Part shown: positions 52,489-62,646 of the stretch, one piece after another
How positions within the stretch are numbered: the first letter of the stretch is position 1
How the letters are laid out: every line of letters starts with the position of its first letter
NCBI GenBank assembly: GCA_029266035.1
Contig: JAJUFH010000007.1
Location: forward strand, 38,383-102,382
From: Sinomicrobium sp.
GTDB taxonomy: Bacteria > Bacteroidota > Bacteroidia > Flavobacteriales > Flavobacteriaceae
Direction of reading: 5' to 3'
DNA: 64,000 bases
The notes under the pieces: generated by a model
The model's input: the letters and a program-made list of their open reading frames with translations, nothing else
What the model was told of the DNA's origin: nothing
Databases searched by the model: none
Program-made: the position numbers and the translations under genes

Positions 52489-53001
52489 ATGAAAAAAAGT
52501 TTGTTTTTATACCTGTTTGTGTTCACTGCTCTTCTAGCTCTTTTTCTGTATGTTAGTTCAAACGGTATGTTGAAGGCGAAGGACACAGAAATAGAACGAC
52601 TACAGACAAAGATTTCCAATTTGGAAAACGATGCAGAGAAGCTGTTAGATTCCACCCAATCTCTTTTGATTGACACTGCAGATTTACAGTACTTTTCATT
52701 GGAAAACAACGATGAAGCACTGGCTTATTTCGACGATTACGACGTAGAAAACCCCGCCGGATATATAGCAGATAAACTTCTGGAAACCAATGAAAGGGAA
52801 GGGGATAACCCCTTAGTGCCCTACGCAGGTATGGAAGGACCGGTAAAAATTAACAAGATCAAGGTGTTGAATCACCGGTGGATAATAGCCGACTTTTCAG
52901 ATGGGAAACACTGGGGGGAGCTCTTTATACGCTACGAACTCAAAAAAGATCTCGGTGTCGACTTTACGCTGGTAGATCACCTTTTATACGCAAAAAAATA
53001 A
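52489..53001 (+). CDS. Membrane-anchored protein with coiled coil, unknown function
   Basis: 170 residues. One N-terminal membrane segment (FLYLFVFTALLALFLYVSS) works as signal anchor, followed by a short coiled coil (DTEIERLQTKISNLENDAEKLLDS, about 32-57) and a C-terminal globular part (KINKIKVLNHRWIIADFSDGKHWGELFIRYEL). The body should be in the periplasm. I recognise it as a conserved Flavobacteriia type without a known role; the database name hydrolase has no visible support. Confidence 0.85.
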   Translation: MKKSLFLYLFVFTALLALFLYVSSNGMLKAKDTEIERLQTKISNLENDAEKLLDSTQSLLIDTADLQYFSLENNDEALAYFDDYDVENPAGYIADKLLETNEREGDNPLVPYAGMEGPVKINKIKVLNHRWIIADFSDGKHWGELFIRYELKKDLGVDFTLVDHLLYAKK

Positions 53002-53063
53002 CCTGCAATCTTCTCTTTGAGAAGCCAATGTGATCCTGTGTTCGCAGGAGTGTAACAAAAACT

Positions 53064-53086
53064 CCTCCCTTTGTCTAAGGGGAGGA
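53064..53086. repeat. Dispersed palindromic hairpin repeat, copy 2
   Basis: CCTCCCTTT, loop GTCT, AAGGGGAGG; one G-T pair in the stem. It lies 62 bases after the stop of the previous gene and could also serve as its terminator. Confidence 0.72.
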
Positions 53087-53703
53087 GCTGTGAAAGGATG
53101 TCCAATTTATTTTGGGAATAGTACATAGAAGTCTGACGACTACGAACTGCGAACTAAGAACTAAGAACTAATCAACTACCCCACCTCCCCATCCCCTAAT
53201 CTCTATGTCTCCAAGTCACAACACACGTCCATTAAAAAAACAATATTTATAAGGGTAATATTGTTAAATATTTGTTTATTGGGGTTTTATTTATGATTTT
53301 TGAACCCTTGGAGGTCTGATATGTTTTTGTGGCAAACAGCTTAATTCTTGTTTTTGATACGGATATAAAGATGCGGTAAACCCTGCCAATCCAATTAGAA
53401 TTCCGGAAAAAATCTCAACCTAAACCTGTATTTATGAAAATAAAACTACTCATTTTACATTCATTAAACTTTTTGGAAAAACAAGGCCAACTGTCAGCTA
53501 TTATTAGATAGAAAGCTTAGAGATGGGGTGTTTTATTGATAATTCCCCAAGCCTTAGGAGTGTGCAGCAATTTTAAACTCATCACTCTATCAATAGAGAT
53601 ATCGTTGTTTATAAATTGTGCTCCCAAGGTTTTATTTAAATTGTGGTTTTCTCCATGGTTATCAGTAAATACTCGTGCTGTGCCGAAAATCTTAAAAGTT
53701 GAT
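53087..53703. other. Gene-free accessory spacer
   Basis: About 600 bases. At 53138-53215 it contains GAACTAAGAACTAAGAACTAATCAACTA-like repeats and a C-rich ACCTCCCCATCCCC stretch resembling the spacer at 47475-47510. The frame from 53536 to 53703 is in phase with the next gene but lies before the real start and signal peptide. Confidence 0.45.
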
Positions 53704-55083
53704 ATGAATCCAATCTACCTGAATAAAAGAAAGATTGTAAGATCAAAATTGCAGCAGCAGTACAGTACTATTTTTATAGTTGTTTTTACTTTGTGTATAG
53801 GTTCGGTGTTACACGCTCAGAAGATGAGTTCGACTGAACTTATTCAAAAGCGGCAAATTACGGGATTAGAGCAAACTACAGCAGCTGAAAAAACCTATAC
53901 AGATCTAAAAACAGAATACAACCCTCAAGCCTTAGCCAAAAACATCTCCGAAGTAAAAGCCTATCTCGAGCAGCATCCCGATACTCGACTGTCTATTCGC
54001 CTGACGATGTATGAATTCTTGAGTAAGTTTGAGAGTGGAGAAGAAAGGGAAACTGAAATAGATATTTCGCGTCTGTTTATAGAAGCGGAGCGTTTAAAAG
54101 ACGAACAGCTCCTTTCCGAGCTCTACTCCCTCCACAGTCAAGACAGAAAAGGAACCTTAGAAGACCGTCTTTTTTACATCGTTCAAGCCATTGAAATACA
54201 GGAGAAAATAGGTGCCCAATACTTTCCTAAGTTCTACCTCAGATTGCTTTCAGCCGGTATCAGTTATTACAATCTATCTCTTTACAACGAGAGTTTGAGC
54301 TATACTCAAAAAAGCCTCGAAAACTTAGGAGCTCCCGAAAAAAATATCAAAATTTACATTCTCAACTCCGATTTGATTGGGGCTGCAAGTTATGAATTGG
54401 GTAAAGTAGACCAAGGTATAGAGGCCTATGAAAATATTTATAAGGAGTTGGAGAAATACGCTGTAAATTACAAGAATTACAAAGAAGGCTATGATACTTA
54501 CGATTCTAAGCTATATGAGATATGGACTGGAATTTCAGAAGGAGGGATTGGAAGAGGTTTGGTGATGCAGAAAAAGTATGAAGAGGCTATTCCTTATCTA
54601 AAGCACAATATTGAGAAGAGTGAGCAACACCGTTTATTTGGTGATCTTGCAAAAGCCCAAAACTTACTCGCCGAGGTTTATGAACAGCAAAATAGTCTGG
54701 ACTCGGCTGTGCTGATGCGAAAAAAGGCCTATAGTAATGCCTCAAAAGCTCCCCGACTTCGCGAACTTATAGTGGCAACCCGTGGAATCGAAAATCTGTA
54801 TATACAACAACAGCGATACGACAGCGCCTATTTTTACAGCAAAAAGCTACACGCATTTGAGAGTCAGTCTAATCAGGCCATAAACAACAGTATGCTTCTA
54901 TCGGTAGAAAGTCGGCTGCAACACGAAAAAACACAAACAGCTATAAGTCAGGCAGAGAGCAAGGCCAATCGTCAGAAAAACATACGAAACCTTATACTTG
55001 CCGCCAGTCTTCTAAGCCTGGCTTTGGGAGGGTTCTTCTATTACCGTTACCGGCAAAGACAACAGATTAAAATCCTCAAATAG
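53704..55083 (+). CDS. TPR sensor part of a LuxR-type regulator, ended by an in-frame TAG
   Basis: 459 residues from the ATG at 53704, which gives MNPIYLNKRKIVRSKLQQQY and a signal segment FIVVFTLCIGSVLHAQ. TPR-like helices cover about 120-390 (for example YYNLSLYNESLSYTQKSLENLG, EAIPYLKHNIEKSEQH, DLAKAQNLLAEVYEQQNSLDSAVLMRKKAY). A membrane helix follows (NLILAASLLSLALGGFFYYRYRQRQQ, about 430-450), and the frame ends at TAG 55081-55083. The same frame then continues for 16 codons to the ATG at 55132 and on through the HTH part. In related proteins the TPR, membrane helix, coiled coil and HTH form one chain, so this is probably a nonsense-interrupted gene of 626 codons (53704-55584). Confidence 0.82.
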   Translation: MNPIYLNKRKIVRSKLQQQYSTIFIVVFTLCIGSVLHAQKMSSTELIQKRQITGLEQTTAAEKTYTDLKTEYNPQALAKNISEVKAYLEQHPDTRLSIRLTMYEFLSKFESGEERETEIDISRLFIEAERLKDEQLLSELYSLHSQDRKGTLEDRLFYIVQAIEIQEKIGAQYFPKFYLRLLSAGISYYNLSLYNESLSYTQKSLENLGAPEKNIKIYILNSDLIGAASYELGKVDQGIEAYENIYKELEKYAVNYKNYKEGYDTYDSKLYEIWTGISEGGIGRGLVMQKKYEEAIPYLKHNIEKSEQHRLFGDLAKAQNLLAEVYEQQNSLDSAVLMRKKAYSNASKAPRLRELIVATRGIENLYIQQQRYDSAYFYSKKLHAFESQSNQAINNSMLLSVESRLQHEKTQTAISQAESKANRQKNIRNLILAASLLSLALGGFFYYRYRQRQQIKILK

Positions 55084-55131
55084 AATCAAAAACACCAAAT
55101 CGCCAAAGAAAACTACCGCAAGAGTCAGGAA

Positions 55132-55584
55132 ATGATAAAGGAAGCGAGAGAGCAACTTCAACTTTTCCGTACCAAATTAAAACAAAATAGTGAGCTGATC
55201 GCAAAGCTTAAAAGAGACAGTCAAAAATTCGATGAGTCAGATTATGCTGAAATCAGAACCTTTACAATACTCACCAAAGAGGATTGGAACAATTTTAAAA
55301 AGCAGTTTAACAAAGTTTACCCTAACTACTATTATTTGCTGAGAGAAACTTACCCTCAACTCTCCCGATCGGAACTTCGTTATCTGTGTTTGGTAAAGCT
55401 CAACCTGAGTCAAAGCGAAATCGCTTCAGCTCTGGCTGTGTCCGACTCCACCATAAGAGTTACCTGGCATCGAATACGCAAAAAGCTCAAAATAGACAAG
55501 ACTAAAACACCGGAAGAATTTCTCAAACGCTTTGAAAAATTGGATAAACAGTCGTCTATGCAAACCGAAAAACCTCAAAATTAG
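55132..55584 (+). CDS. LuxR-type helix-turn-helix part of the interrupted TPR regulator
   Basis: 150 residues in the same frame as the TPR part. N-terminal coiled coil (IKEAREQLQLFRTKLKQNSELIAKLKRDSQKF), a linker (LTKEDWNNFKKQFNKVYPNYYYLLRETYPQLSRSELRYLCL) and the HTH LVKLNLSQSEIASALAVSDSTIRVTWHRIRKKLKID. If the TAG is real, this DNA-binding half may be made alone from the ATG at 55132, freed from the membrane. It lies directly upstream of the ubiquitin-headed protein gene and may control it. Confidence 0.8.
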   Translation: MIKEAREQLQLFRTKLKQNSELIAKLKRDSQKFDESDYAEIRTFTILTKEDWNNFKKQFNKVYPNYYYLLRETYPQLSRSELRYLCLVKLNLSQSEIASALAVSDSTIRVTWHRIRKKLKIDKTKTPEEFLKRFEKLDKQSSMQTEKPQN

Positions 55585-56009
55585 AGCAATCTCTTATCTT
55601 TTTAGAATAAAGGAATTGGTTTTTAAGGCACTTGTAATCAGTGTGTTGTGAAATGTAACGCTTTTGTAACGCTCGAAATATTACATTTTTTAGGTTTTTT
55701 ATGGACTATTGCACAACAAATGTTACATCCAAAAATCTAAACATGTGAAAAATACTTTACGCACCCCAATTCAGCTACTCTTTTGGAGAGTGTTTTTTGT
55801 ATTTCATCTCTTATCTAGTATCAGCAGTAGAGTTCGCTATAGGCATGCCGCTACCATATTGTCAATTGTGGTAGGCATAGTCGATATTACTGTAAAATAA
55901 GTTGGTTCAGATACTCTAAAATTCAACTTAAACACCAATTACAACTAACAACTGCTACAGTTTTGACTGGGCTTTGGAATATTGGGTGTTTGTAAATGAG
56001 TAAAAAATT
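55585..56009. other. Regulatory gap before the ubiquitin-headed gene
   Basis: About 425 bases without a convincing gene; the 63-codon frame at 55709-55900 has poor composition. At 55654-55662 and 55665-55673 there is a direct repeat TGTAACGCT with 11-base period, suitable for a regulator binding on one face of the helix. Confidence 0.5.
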
Positions 56010-59000
56010 ATGATAAACAGCTACCTCTTAAAACTGAAATACACCAGTCTTTTAATTTTGTTATTGGCTTCAGGAATTCGAGCCGAAGCCATGGAAATTT
56101 TTGTAAAAACACTGACAGATCATACCTTTACTCTGGAGGTGGAGAGCGGTGATACTATTGAACAAGTCAAACAGAAAATACAAGATAAAGAAGGTTTTCC
56201 AGTAGAGCTGCAGCGGCTCATTTTTGATGGAAAACTGTTGGAAGACGAACGCACTTTGTCGGATTACAACGTACAAAAGGAGAGCACGCTACATTTGGTG
56301 ATATACGATCAAGGGGATGCTTTTATCACCACTTGGGAAGTTACTGATGAAGATCGAATGGTTGAGATTATTGTCAATCCCAATGTGTCAGGTTATAATT
56401 TTACCGTGGATTGGGGTGATGGCAATGTAAGCGAAAACCAAAATGGCAATCTAAACCACCACTATGCCGATGGAGCTAATGAATATACCATAACCATCAG
56501 TGGAGACTTCCCTGCATTGTATCAACCCGGGCCAAAGTTGAAAACCATTGAGCAGTGGGGAAATTTGGAGTGGAAATCTATGGAAGGTGCGTTTTCTGCC
56601 ACGGTCGATCTGCTTATCAAGGATACAAGAGCACCAAACCTGAGCCATGTGACCAATATGATCCGGATGTTTGCAAATTCAGAGGGCTTCCAGGGAGACC
56701 TGGGTAATTGGGATGTATCCAAAGTGACTACGATGATGGAGCTATTTGCAGGTGCAAAGAATTTTAGTGCGAATATCCGCGATTGGCAGCCAGTATCGGT
56801 AACCAATATGACCCGGATGTTTGCAAGTACAGAAGGTTTTCAGGAAGACCTGAGTAGTTGGGATGTATCCAAAGTGACGACGATGGAGGAGATGTTTGCA
56901 GGTGCAAAGGACATCAATGGTTCGTTGGCAGGCTGGACGCCAGGACTGGCATTGGATGCTGGCTGTGATTTAAGCAATATGTTCCTTCAAGCAGAATCTT
57001 TCAACCAGGATCTGAGTACCTGGGATGTATCTAAGGTAAGCAATATGTTCCAAATGTTCCGAGGTGCCAAGGCTTTCAATGGTTCGTTGGCAGGCTGGAC
57101 ACCGGGATTGGCATTGGATGCTGGCTGTAGTCTAAGCGGTATGTTCTTTGATGCAGCATCCTTCAACCAGGATCTGAGTACCTGGGATGTATCTAAGGTA
57201 AGCAATATGTTCCAAATGTTCCAGGGTGCCAAAGCTTTCAATGGCTCGCTGTCAGGCTGGACACCGGGATTGGCATTGGACGCTGGCTGTACTCTAAGCG
57301 GTATGTTCCTTGATGTAGCATCCTTCAATCAAGATCTGAGCAGCTGGGATGTATCTAAGGTAAGCAGTATGTTCCAAATGTTCAGGGGTGCCAAAGCTTT
57401 CAATGGTTCGCTGTCAGGCTGGACACCAGGACTGTCATTGGACGCTGGCTGTACTCTAAGCGGTATGTTCTTTGACGCAGCATCCTTCAACCAGGATCTG
57501 AGCAGCTGGGATGTATCTAAGGTAAGCAGTATGTTCCAAATGTTCAGGGGTGCCAAAGCTTTCAATGGTTCGCTGTCAGGCTGGACACCGGGGCTGTCAT
57601 TGGATGCCAGCTGTACTCTAAGCGGTATGTTCCTTGATGCAGCATCCTTCGACCAGAACTTGGGAACTTGGGATATATCTAAGGTGAACAATATGTTTAC
57701 AATGCTTAATAGATCGGGTATGTCGACCGCAAATTACGATGCCACCTTAACGGGTTGGGCAGGGCAGGAGGATATACCGCAGGGAATCACTTTTGGGGCA
57801 TCCGGTGTCGCCTATTGTGCCAGTGCAGTTGCCCGGGCGACGCTGGAAACAGAACACAATTGGACATTCACCGATGGGGGACAGGCAGCGGATTGTGATG
57901 GCACAATTCCCGTTAACCCCAACAACAAAGGTGTTGTCTTCGTGGATATCAATGTGGATACCGATGCTGTGGACTATATCGGCGATGGCAGCAGTTGGAC
58001 AAATGCCATACCCGAGCTGGCCGATGCCCTAAAGTGGGCCCGGGAGCAATACGATGCCGACAACACCTGGTTGCAAAACGACAGTCTGCAGATATACGTA
58101 GCCGAAGGAATCTATAAACCTTTGTACAGAGCCGAAGATGGCAATTATACCACAGCCACTCCCAATGACCGCAACAATGCTTTTGTAATAGTGAATAACG
58201 TACAGCTCTACGGTGGTTTTCCCAAAGGAGGAGCCAGTTTTGAGAACCGCAATCGGGAAATGTACAAAACGACACTTAGTGGTGATTTGAATGGCGATGA
58301 TGCAGCGGATTTTACAAATTACGAAGATAACGCCTATCATGTGTTGATTGCTGTCGGTGAGATGCAAAATGCTCTGATCGATGGCTTTACGGTAGAGGGA
58401 GGAAATGCCAATGGAAGCTTTAATAGCCCCATCACTGTAGGAGGTGTGGAAGGGATTATCCCTGCCGTAGGTGGGGGAATGATCAATGCCAGTACTATTG
58501 AGGTAGTCTATACCAATTTCACAAAAAACAGAGGAACGATTTGCGGCGCATGGGGGAATTTGATAGGTGATCCGGTATTGAAATATGTAGAGATCTCAGG
58601 AAATCAAGGAAATAATTCCGGTGGATGGTATAATAATGACGGCAACGCCAGTCTGACCAATGTGTTGTTTAAAGATAATGGTGTAAGCTGGTATCACGCC
58701 AATGGTAGTCCTAATTTGACCAATGTTACTATGCTCGACAATTGGACCATAGGGACATCAAACCAGCCGGTAGCCCCGAAGATATACAATAGCATTGTAC
58801 AAGGAGATGAAAATCAGGAGTCCTTTCCCACAGAATACATCTTGAGAAATACCGTGGTCAACAACACTTTGTACGATCAAGCGGGAGACCAACAAACACT
58901 TTCGGGTAGTGTAGTGGATGAAGCAACGGGTCATTTGTTTCTCGAAAGCCCCGCTGTTAACGCCGGAGACAACCAACTATTGGCAGAGGCTCTTTACGGT

Positions 59001-62000
59001 AATGGAGGAACATTAAATGGAGCCGAAGCTGATCTAGACGGCGAACTTAGGGTATATGACTTTGACAACGGTGGGATTGTCGATATAGGCGCCTACGAAT
59101 ATCAGGGAACCCCTGTGACGATCACCCCCGACAACAACATCCTCTATGTCGCTAAAAAAGCTCCCAATAGCGATGGCAGTGGTCGTAATTGGGATAACGC
59201 CATACTCGAACTTAGCGATGCCTTGGCCTGGGCCAAAGAAAACGAAGAGCGATGGACGGAAACAGAACCGCTTCAAATATGGGTAGCTGCAGAAACCTAC
59301 CAACCCGAGCAAGGCGCGTCCTTTACTATGGTCAATAACGTAAAAATATACGGCGGTTTTCCCGCAGAAGGAGGCAGTTTTGAAGACCGCGATTGGGAAA
59401 ACAATAAAACCACCTTACAGGGCAATAGTAGTGGTGTGATTCACAATGAGTACACCGAAGACAATCCTTTGACCGATACCGCCGTATTGGACGGTTTTAC
59501 TGTTACGGGAGGGGATTCAAACAGCGGTGGTGGTGTGTATAATAGATATAGTTCTGCAGTTTTGACTAATGTGGTGATTACGGATAATGTGGCTAATGGT
59601 AATGGCGGCGGTGTGTATAATATGAGAAGTTCTCCCGTTTTGACCAATGTGGTGATTACGGGGAATAATGCTGATGGTCGTGGCGGCGGTGTGCGTAATT
59701 TGAATAGTTCTCCCGTTTTGACCAATGTGGTGATTACGGGTAATGAGGCTAATAATCAAGGGGGTGGTGTGTATAATTTTAATAGTTCTCCAGTTTTGAC
59801 CAATGTGACCATCACAGCCAATACAGCCGATGGTGGTTCGGAATGGTATAATGGTAGTGGTACTCCAGTAATTCGCAATAGTATTATTTGGGGCAATGGT
59901 GTCGATGGGCAGCTATATAATACACAATATAGTCTGGTGCAGGGACAGACCGGGGGGTACCTTGATGAAGCTAACCACAATCTCGCTCCGGATACTGACC
60001 CGGGCTTTGCCAATCCTTCCAGCGGTGATTTTAGTTTGCTTAATACCAGTTTGGCCATCAATGCCGGAGACAATCAAGCCTATCTCGATGCCGGAGGAGA
60101 TTTGGATAATGACCTCGATTTAACGGGCAATCCTCGTCTATACGATGGCCTGGCCGATAGTGATATCATCGATATGGGCGACTACGAATATCAAGGGGAA
60201 CCGGTTCCTATTGTAAAAGAGGTGACACCTCTGGAATCCATTGAGGTAGCCTATGGTACGGAGCTGGATGCTGTAGAAAACCTTCCGGAAGAAGTTGAAG
60301 TTGTTTTAAGTGATGATACACCGCTAGTTGTAGCGCTTTCCGAACCCTCTCTTTGGACGGTTACCAGTCCCGAAGGAGGTAGTTACGACGCCCAAGTAGC
60401 CGGTACCTACGAGTTTTCTATACCTCTTGTATTACCGGAGGTAGACGAGACCCCTTATTTTACCAATCCCAATCATCTGACCGCCGAGTTGACCATCACC
60501 CTAAGTAAAGGACTTCCCGAGCTTTCAGTCGCCTGGAAGGGTACAGGTATATCTCCCGAAGACGGCCTTGCACTTACCTATGGGGATATCGGAGCGTTGA
60601 CGTTTGAGACGACCAATGAAGAAGTACCACTAAGCTATACTTTGGGTACAGAAGACCCGGAAATACTGGATATGAGCGATCTCACTAATGCAGCTGCCAT
60701 ACAGGCGGGAGCAGCCACCCTGACCATAGCCCAAGAGGCTACGGCTAATTATGAGGCGGTCACTGTTGAGATTCCTCTTACGGTAGCGCCTAAGGCTATT
60801 AGCCTGCAAGCTGTAGTGGGCGAAAAGGTATACGGCGAATCAGATCCTGATACTTTCGATTACCAGCTTTCAGAAGATACGCCCTTGGCCTTTAGCGATG
60901 TACTTTCAGATATCGTTTCAGAGGTATCACGAGAGGAAGGAGAAGCTGTAGGGGAATACGATATCCTGTTGGTATTTGAAGGTTCAAAAGCCGCCAATTA
61001 CGCTATTGACTTTGAACAGGACAACAATGCCTTTACAATTCTCCCTGCGGTGATCAGTGGTATTACCTTGGTAGACGGCAGCTATGAATACGACGGCACA
61101 CCAAAATCGTTGGAAATCACCGGCGACTTACCCGAGGGTACTGTGGTAGCCTATACTATAGACGGAGAAACAGGCAACAGCGCTACCGACGCGGGAGTTT
61201 ACAGTGTAACCGCTACGATCAGCGGATCAAATTATCAAACCCAAGAATTGATTGCTACCCTTGAAATAAGCCCTGCAGCGATCAGCGGTATTACTTTGGA
61301 AGACGATAGCTATGAATACGATGGCACGTCCAAATCACTGGAAATTACAGGTACCCTGCCCGAGGGCAGTACGGTGAGCTATACCATTGATGGCATTTCG
61401 GGTAATACCGCTACCGATGTGGGAGTTTATAGTGTAGTAGCTACCATTAGCGGATCAAATTATCAAACCAAAGAATTGATTGCTACCCTTGAAGTAAGCC
61501 CTGCAGCGATCAGCGGTATTACTTTGGCAGACGACAGCTATGAATACGATGGCACGTCCAAATCACTGGAAATTACAGGTACCCTGCCCGAGGGCAGTAC
61601 GGTGGCCTATACCATTGATGGCATTCCGGGTAATACCGCTACCGATGTGGGAATTTATAGTGTAGTAGCTACCATTAGCGGATCGAATTATCAAACCCAA
61701 GAATTGACCGCTACCTTAGAAATAAGTGCAGCCACGACTACGGAGGTGACTGTAGTGATAGAAGGTCAAGTTTTTTACCCGCATCCCGATGAGGAAATCA
61801 ATTACCTTGTGGATTGCAGTTCGGATACGGAAGTTGCGATAAGCATTACGGCAACACTTGGCGCCACAGTATCTCCGTCACCGGAGTTTACTATATCTAC
61901 TCCCCAGGCAGGTATCTACATCCGTGAGCTGAGTGTGACCACCCAAGACGGGCAGCATATACAGAGGTACACCATTCGTGTAGAAAAGCGATTTAGCTTT

Positions 62001-62501
62001 GCGGATATTGTAGAGCAGAAGTTTAACAACGTACTGTTGGTGAACAACAATCCCGCTACCAACGGTGGCTATAATTTTGTTTCGTACACCTGGTATCGCA
62101 ACGGCAGTGTAGTGGGTAATGATCAGTACTATTCGGCAGGGGATAGGGCTTCTGATTTATTAGACCCCAATGCACTCTATGAGGTAGAACTCACCACTTC
62201 CGATGGAAGCGTGCTTCGCAGCTGTGTCGGTCAGGTGGAATTGGAGCGCAGCGGAGAGATAGTGGTATATCCCAACCCTGTTATCAGTGGGGATGTAGTA
62301 AACATCCGCGCCGATCTTTCTCGTGAAGAACTCAAGGATATGCAGGTACAGTTATTTGACCAGAGAGGAAGGGAAGTCCACCGCTACACGACCAGTGATG
62401 TAAAAAGTAAACTTTCGGTGTCAAACTTGCTTCCGGGAGTGTATATTGTGAGATGTACTACCGCCGGAAGGCAGGAGACCTTCAAGATAATTGTGAGATA
62501 G
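56010..62501 (+). CDS. Giant T9SS-secreted repeat protein with N-terminal ubiquitin domain
   Basis: 2163 residues. Signal peptide 1-27 ending AEA; ubiquitin-like domain 28-98 (MEIFVKTL start, [25 protein letters not shown]), identical to human ubiquitin at 54 of the first 70 positions by hand count, but ending IYDQGD instead of RLRGG. Then a PKD-like TVDWGDG domain (about 105-195), DUF285/BspA-type repeats (about 205-575; [18 protein letters not shown]), two right-handed beta-helix regions (about 638-1040 and 1040-1400), further beta domains, MBG repeats (about 1600-1908) and a T9SS type A sorting domain (2082-2163; [25 protein letters not shown]). It should be exported and attached to the cell surface, with the ubiquitin fold at the outer tip. 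The barrel gene follows. Function unknown. Confidence 0.92.
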   Translation: MINSYLLKLKYTSLLILLLASGIRAEAMEIFVKTLTDHTFTLEVESGDTIEQVKQKIQDKEGFPVELQRLIFDGKLLEDERTLSDYNVQKESTLHLVIYDQGDAFITTWEVTDEDRMVEIIVNPNVSGYNFTVDWGDGNVSENQNGNLNHHYADGANEYTITISGDFPALYQPGPKLKTIEQWGNLEWKSMEGAFSATVDLLIKDTRAPNLSHVTNMIRMFANSEGFQGDLGNWDVSKVTTMMELFAGAKNFSANIRDWQPVSVTNMTRMFASTEGFQEDLSSWDVSKVTTMEEMFAGAKDINGSLAGWTPGLALDAGCDLSNMFLQAESFNQDLSTWDVSKVSNMFQMFRGAKAFNGSLAGWTPGLALDAGCSLSGMFFDAASFNQDLSTWDVSKVSNMFQMFQGAKAFNGSLSGWTPGLALDAGCTLSGMFLDVASFNQDLSSWDVSKVSSMFQMFRGAKAFNGSLSGWTPGLSLDAGCTLSGMFFDAASFNQDLSSWDVSKVSSMFQMFRGAKAFNGSLSGWTPGLSLDASCTLSGMFLDAASFDQNLGTWDISKVNNMFTMLNRSGMSTANYDATLTGWAGQEDIPQGITFGASGVAYCASAVARATLETEHNWTFTDGGQAADCDGTIPVNPNNKGVVFVDINVDTDAVDYIGDGSSWTNAIPELADALKWAREQYDADNTWLQNDSLQIYVAEGIYKPLYRAEDGNYTTATPNDRNNAFVIVNNVQLYGGFPKGGASFENRNREMYKTTLSGDLNGDDAADFTNYEDNAYHVLIAVGEMQNALIDGFTVEGGNANGSFNSPITVGGVEGIIPAVGGGMINASTIEVVYTNFTKNRGTICGAWGNLIGDPVLKYVEISGNQGNNSGGWYNNDGNASLTNVLFKDNGVSWYHANGSPNLTNVTMLDNWTIGTSNQPVAPKIYNSIVQGDENQESFPTEYILRNTVVNNTLYDQAGDQQTLSGSVVDEATGHLFLESPAVNAGDNQLLAEALYGNGGTLNGAEADLDGELRVYDFDNGGIVDIGAYEYQGTPVTITPDNNILYVAKKAPNSDGSGRNWDNAILELSDALAWAKENEERWTETEPLQIWVAAETYQPEQGASFTMVNNVKIYGGFPAEGGSFEDRDWENNKTTLQGNSSGVIHNEYTEDNPLTDTAVLDGFTVTGGDSNSGGGVYNRYSSAVLTNVVITDNVANGNGGGVYNMRSSPVLTNVVITGNNADGRGGGVRNLNSSPVLTNVVITGNEANNQGGGVYNFNSSPVLTNVTITANTADGGSEWYNGSGTPVIRNSIIWGNGVDGQLYNTQYSLVQGQTGGYLDEANHNLAPDTDPGFANPSSGDFSLLNTSLAINAGDNQAYLDAGGDLDNDLDLTGNPRLYDGLADSDIIDMGDYEYQGEPVPIVKEVTPLESIEVAYGTELDAVENLPEEVEVVLSDDTPLVVALSEPSLWTVTSPEGGSYDAQVAGTYEFSIPLVLPEVDETPYFTNPNHLTAELTITLSKGLPELSVAWKGTGISPEDGLALTYGDIGALTFETTNEEVPLSYTLGTEDPEILDMSDLTNAAAIQAGAATLTIAQEATANYEAVTVEIPLTVAPKAISLQAVVGEKVYGESDPDTFDYQLSEDTPLAFSDVLSDIVSEVSREEGEAVGEYDILLVFEGSKAANYAIDFEQDNNAFTILPAVISGITLVDGSYEYDGTPKSLEITGDLPEGTVVAYTIDGETGNSATDAGVYSVTATISGSNYQTQELIATLEISPAAISGITLEDDSYEYDGTSKSLEITGTLPEGSTVSYTIDGISGNTATDVGVYSVVATISGSNYQTKELIATLEVSPAAISGITLADDSYEYDGTSKSLEITGTLPEGSTVAYTIDGIPGNTATDVGIYSVVATISGSNYQTQELTATLEISAATTTEVTVVIEGQVFYPHPDEEINYLVDCSSDTEVAISITATLGATVSPSPEFTISTPQAGIYIRELSVTTQDGQHIQRYTIRVEKRFSFADIVEQKFNNVLLVNNNPATNGGYNFVSYTWYRNGSVVGNDQYYSAGDRASDLLDPNALYEVELTTSDGSVLRSCVGQVELERSGEIVVYPNPVISGDVVNIRADLSREELKDMQVQLFDQRGREVHRYTTSDVKSKLSVSNLLPGVYIVRCTTAGRQETFKIIVR
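56091..56303 (+). other. Segment coding the ubiquitin-like domain
   Basis: Codes residues 28-98. Lysines equal to ubiquitin K6, K27, K29, K33, K48 and K63 are kept, K11 is His. The hydrophobic patch L8, I44, H68, V70 is kept. The diglycine tail is missing. Codon choice looks like the rest of the gene, so a transfer, if any, is not recent. Confidence 0.88.
56847..57656 (+). repeat. 162-bp tandem repeats in the DUF285 region (five units)
   Basis: Unit starts (GAC/GAT-CTG) at 56847, 57009, 57171, 57333 and 57495, an exact 162-bp period (54 codons); a diverged sixth begins at 57657. The middle units differ by only a few bases, which points to recent duplication or gene conversion. Confidence 0.93.
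59559..59870 (+). repeat. 78-bp tandem repeats in the second beta-helix (four units)
   Basis: Units start at 59559, 59637, 59715 and 59793 (VLTNVVIT...NSSP, 26 codons), each one coil pair of the beta-helix. Confidence 0.9.
61052..61735 (+). repeat. 228-bp tandem MBG-domain repeats (three units)
   Basis: Units start at 61052, 61280 and 61508 (ISGITL...YEYDGT...SGSNYQT, 76 codons). Units two and three are almost identical at DNA level. Confidence 0.92.
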
Positions 62502-62646
62502 GAGGAGGTTTTGAGATAGAGAGATGTGGTGTAGTGGTGAAGGAGAGATGAGGAGACAAAGGTTCATTCAGAGCACAGTGCAGAATCTCTTTGCGAGCTC
62601 AAAAAGAACAGTAAAAAAAACTAAAAACCAAACAAGAACAACAAAC

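Noticed and set aside
55709..55900. 63-codon frame before the giant gene
   Set aside because: Poor composition and no recognisable domain; the area looks regulatory.
56091..56303. Ubiquitin segment as eukaryotic contamination or assembly join
   Set aside because: It is in frame with a bacterial signal peptide and a T9SS sorting domain, lacks introns and the GG tail, and shows the same codon style as the rest.
56847..57656. CRISPR array
   Set aside because: The repeats are 162 bp, directly adjacent and coding; no short repeats with unique spacers occur anywhere in the window.
57329..57691. Long minus-strand frames across the DUF285 repeats
   Set aside because: They are shadows of the 162-bp repeat; the plus-strand frame has signal peptide, domains and sorting signal.
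62524..62646. Upstream start of the barrel gene
   Set aside because: The extension lies in purine-rich repeat DNA, and the signal peptide starts at 62647.
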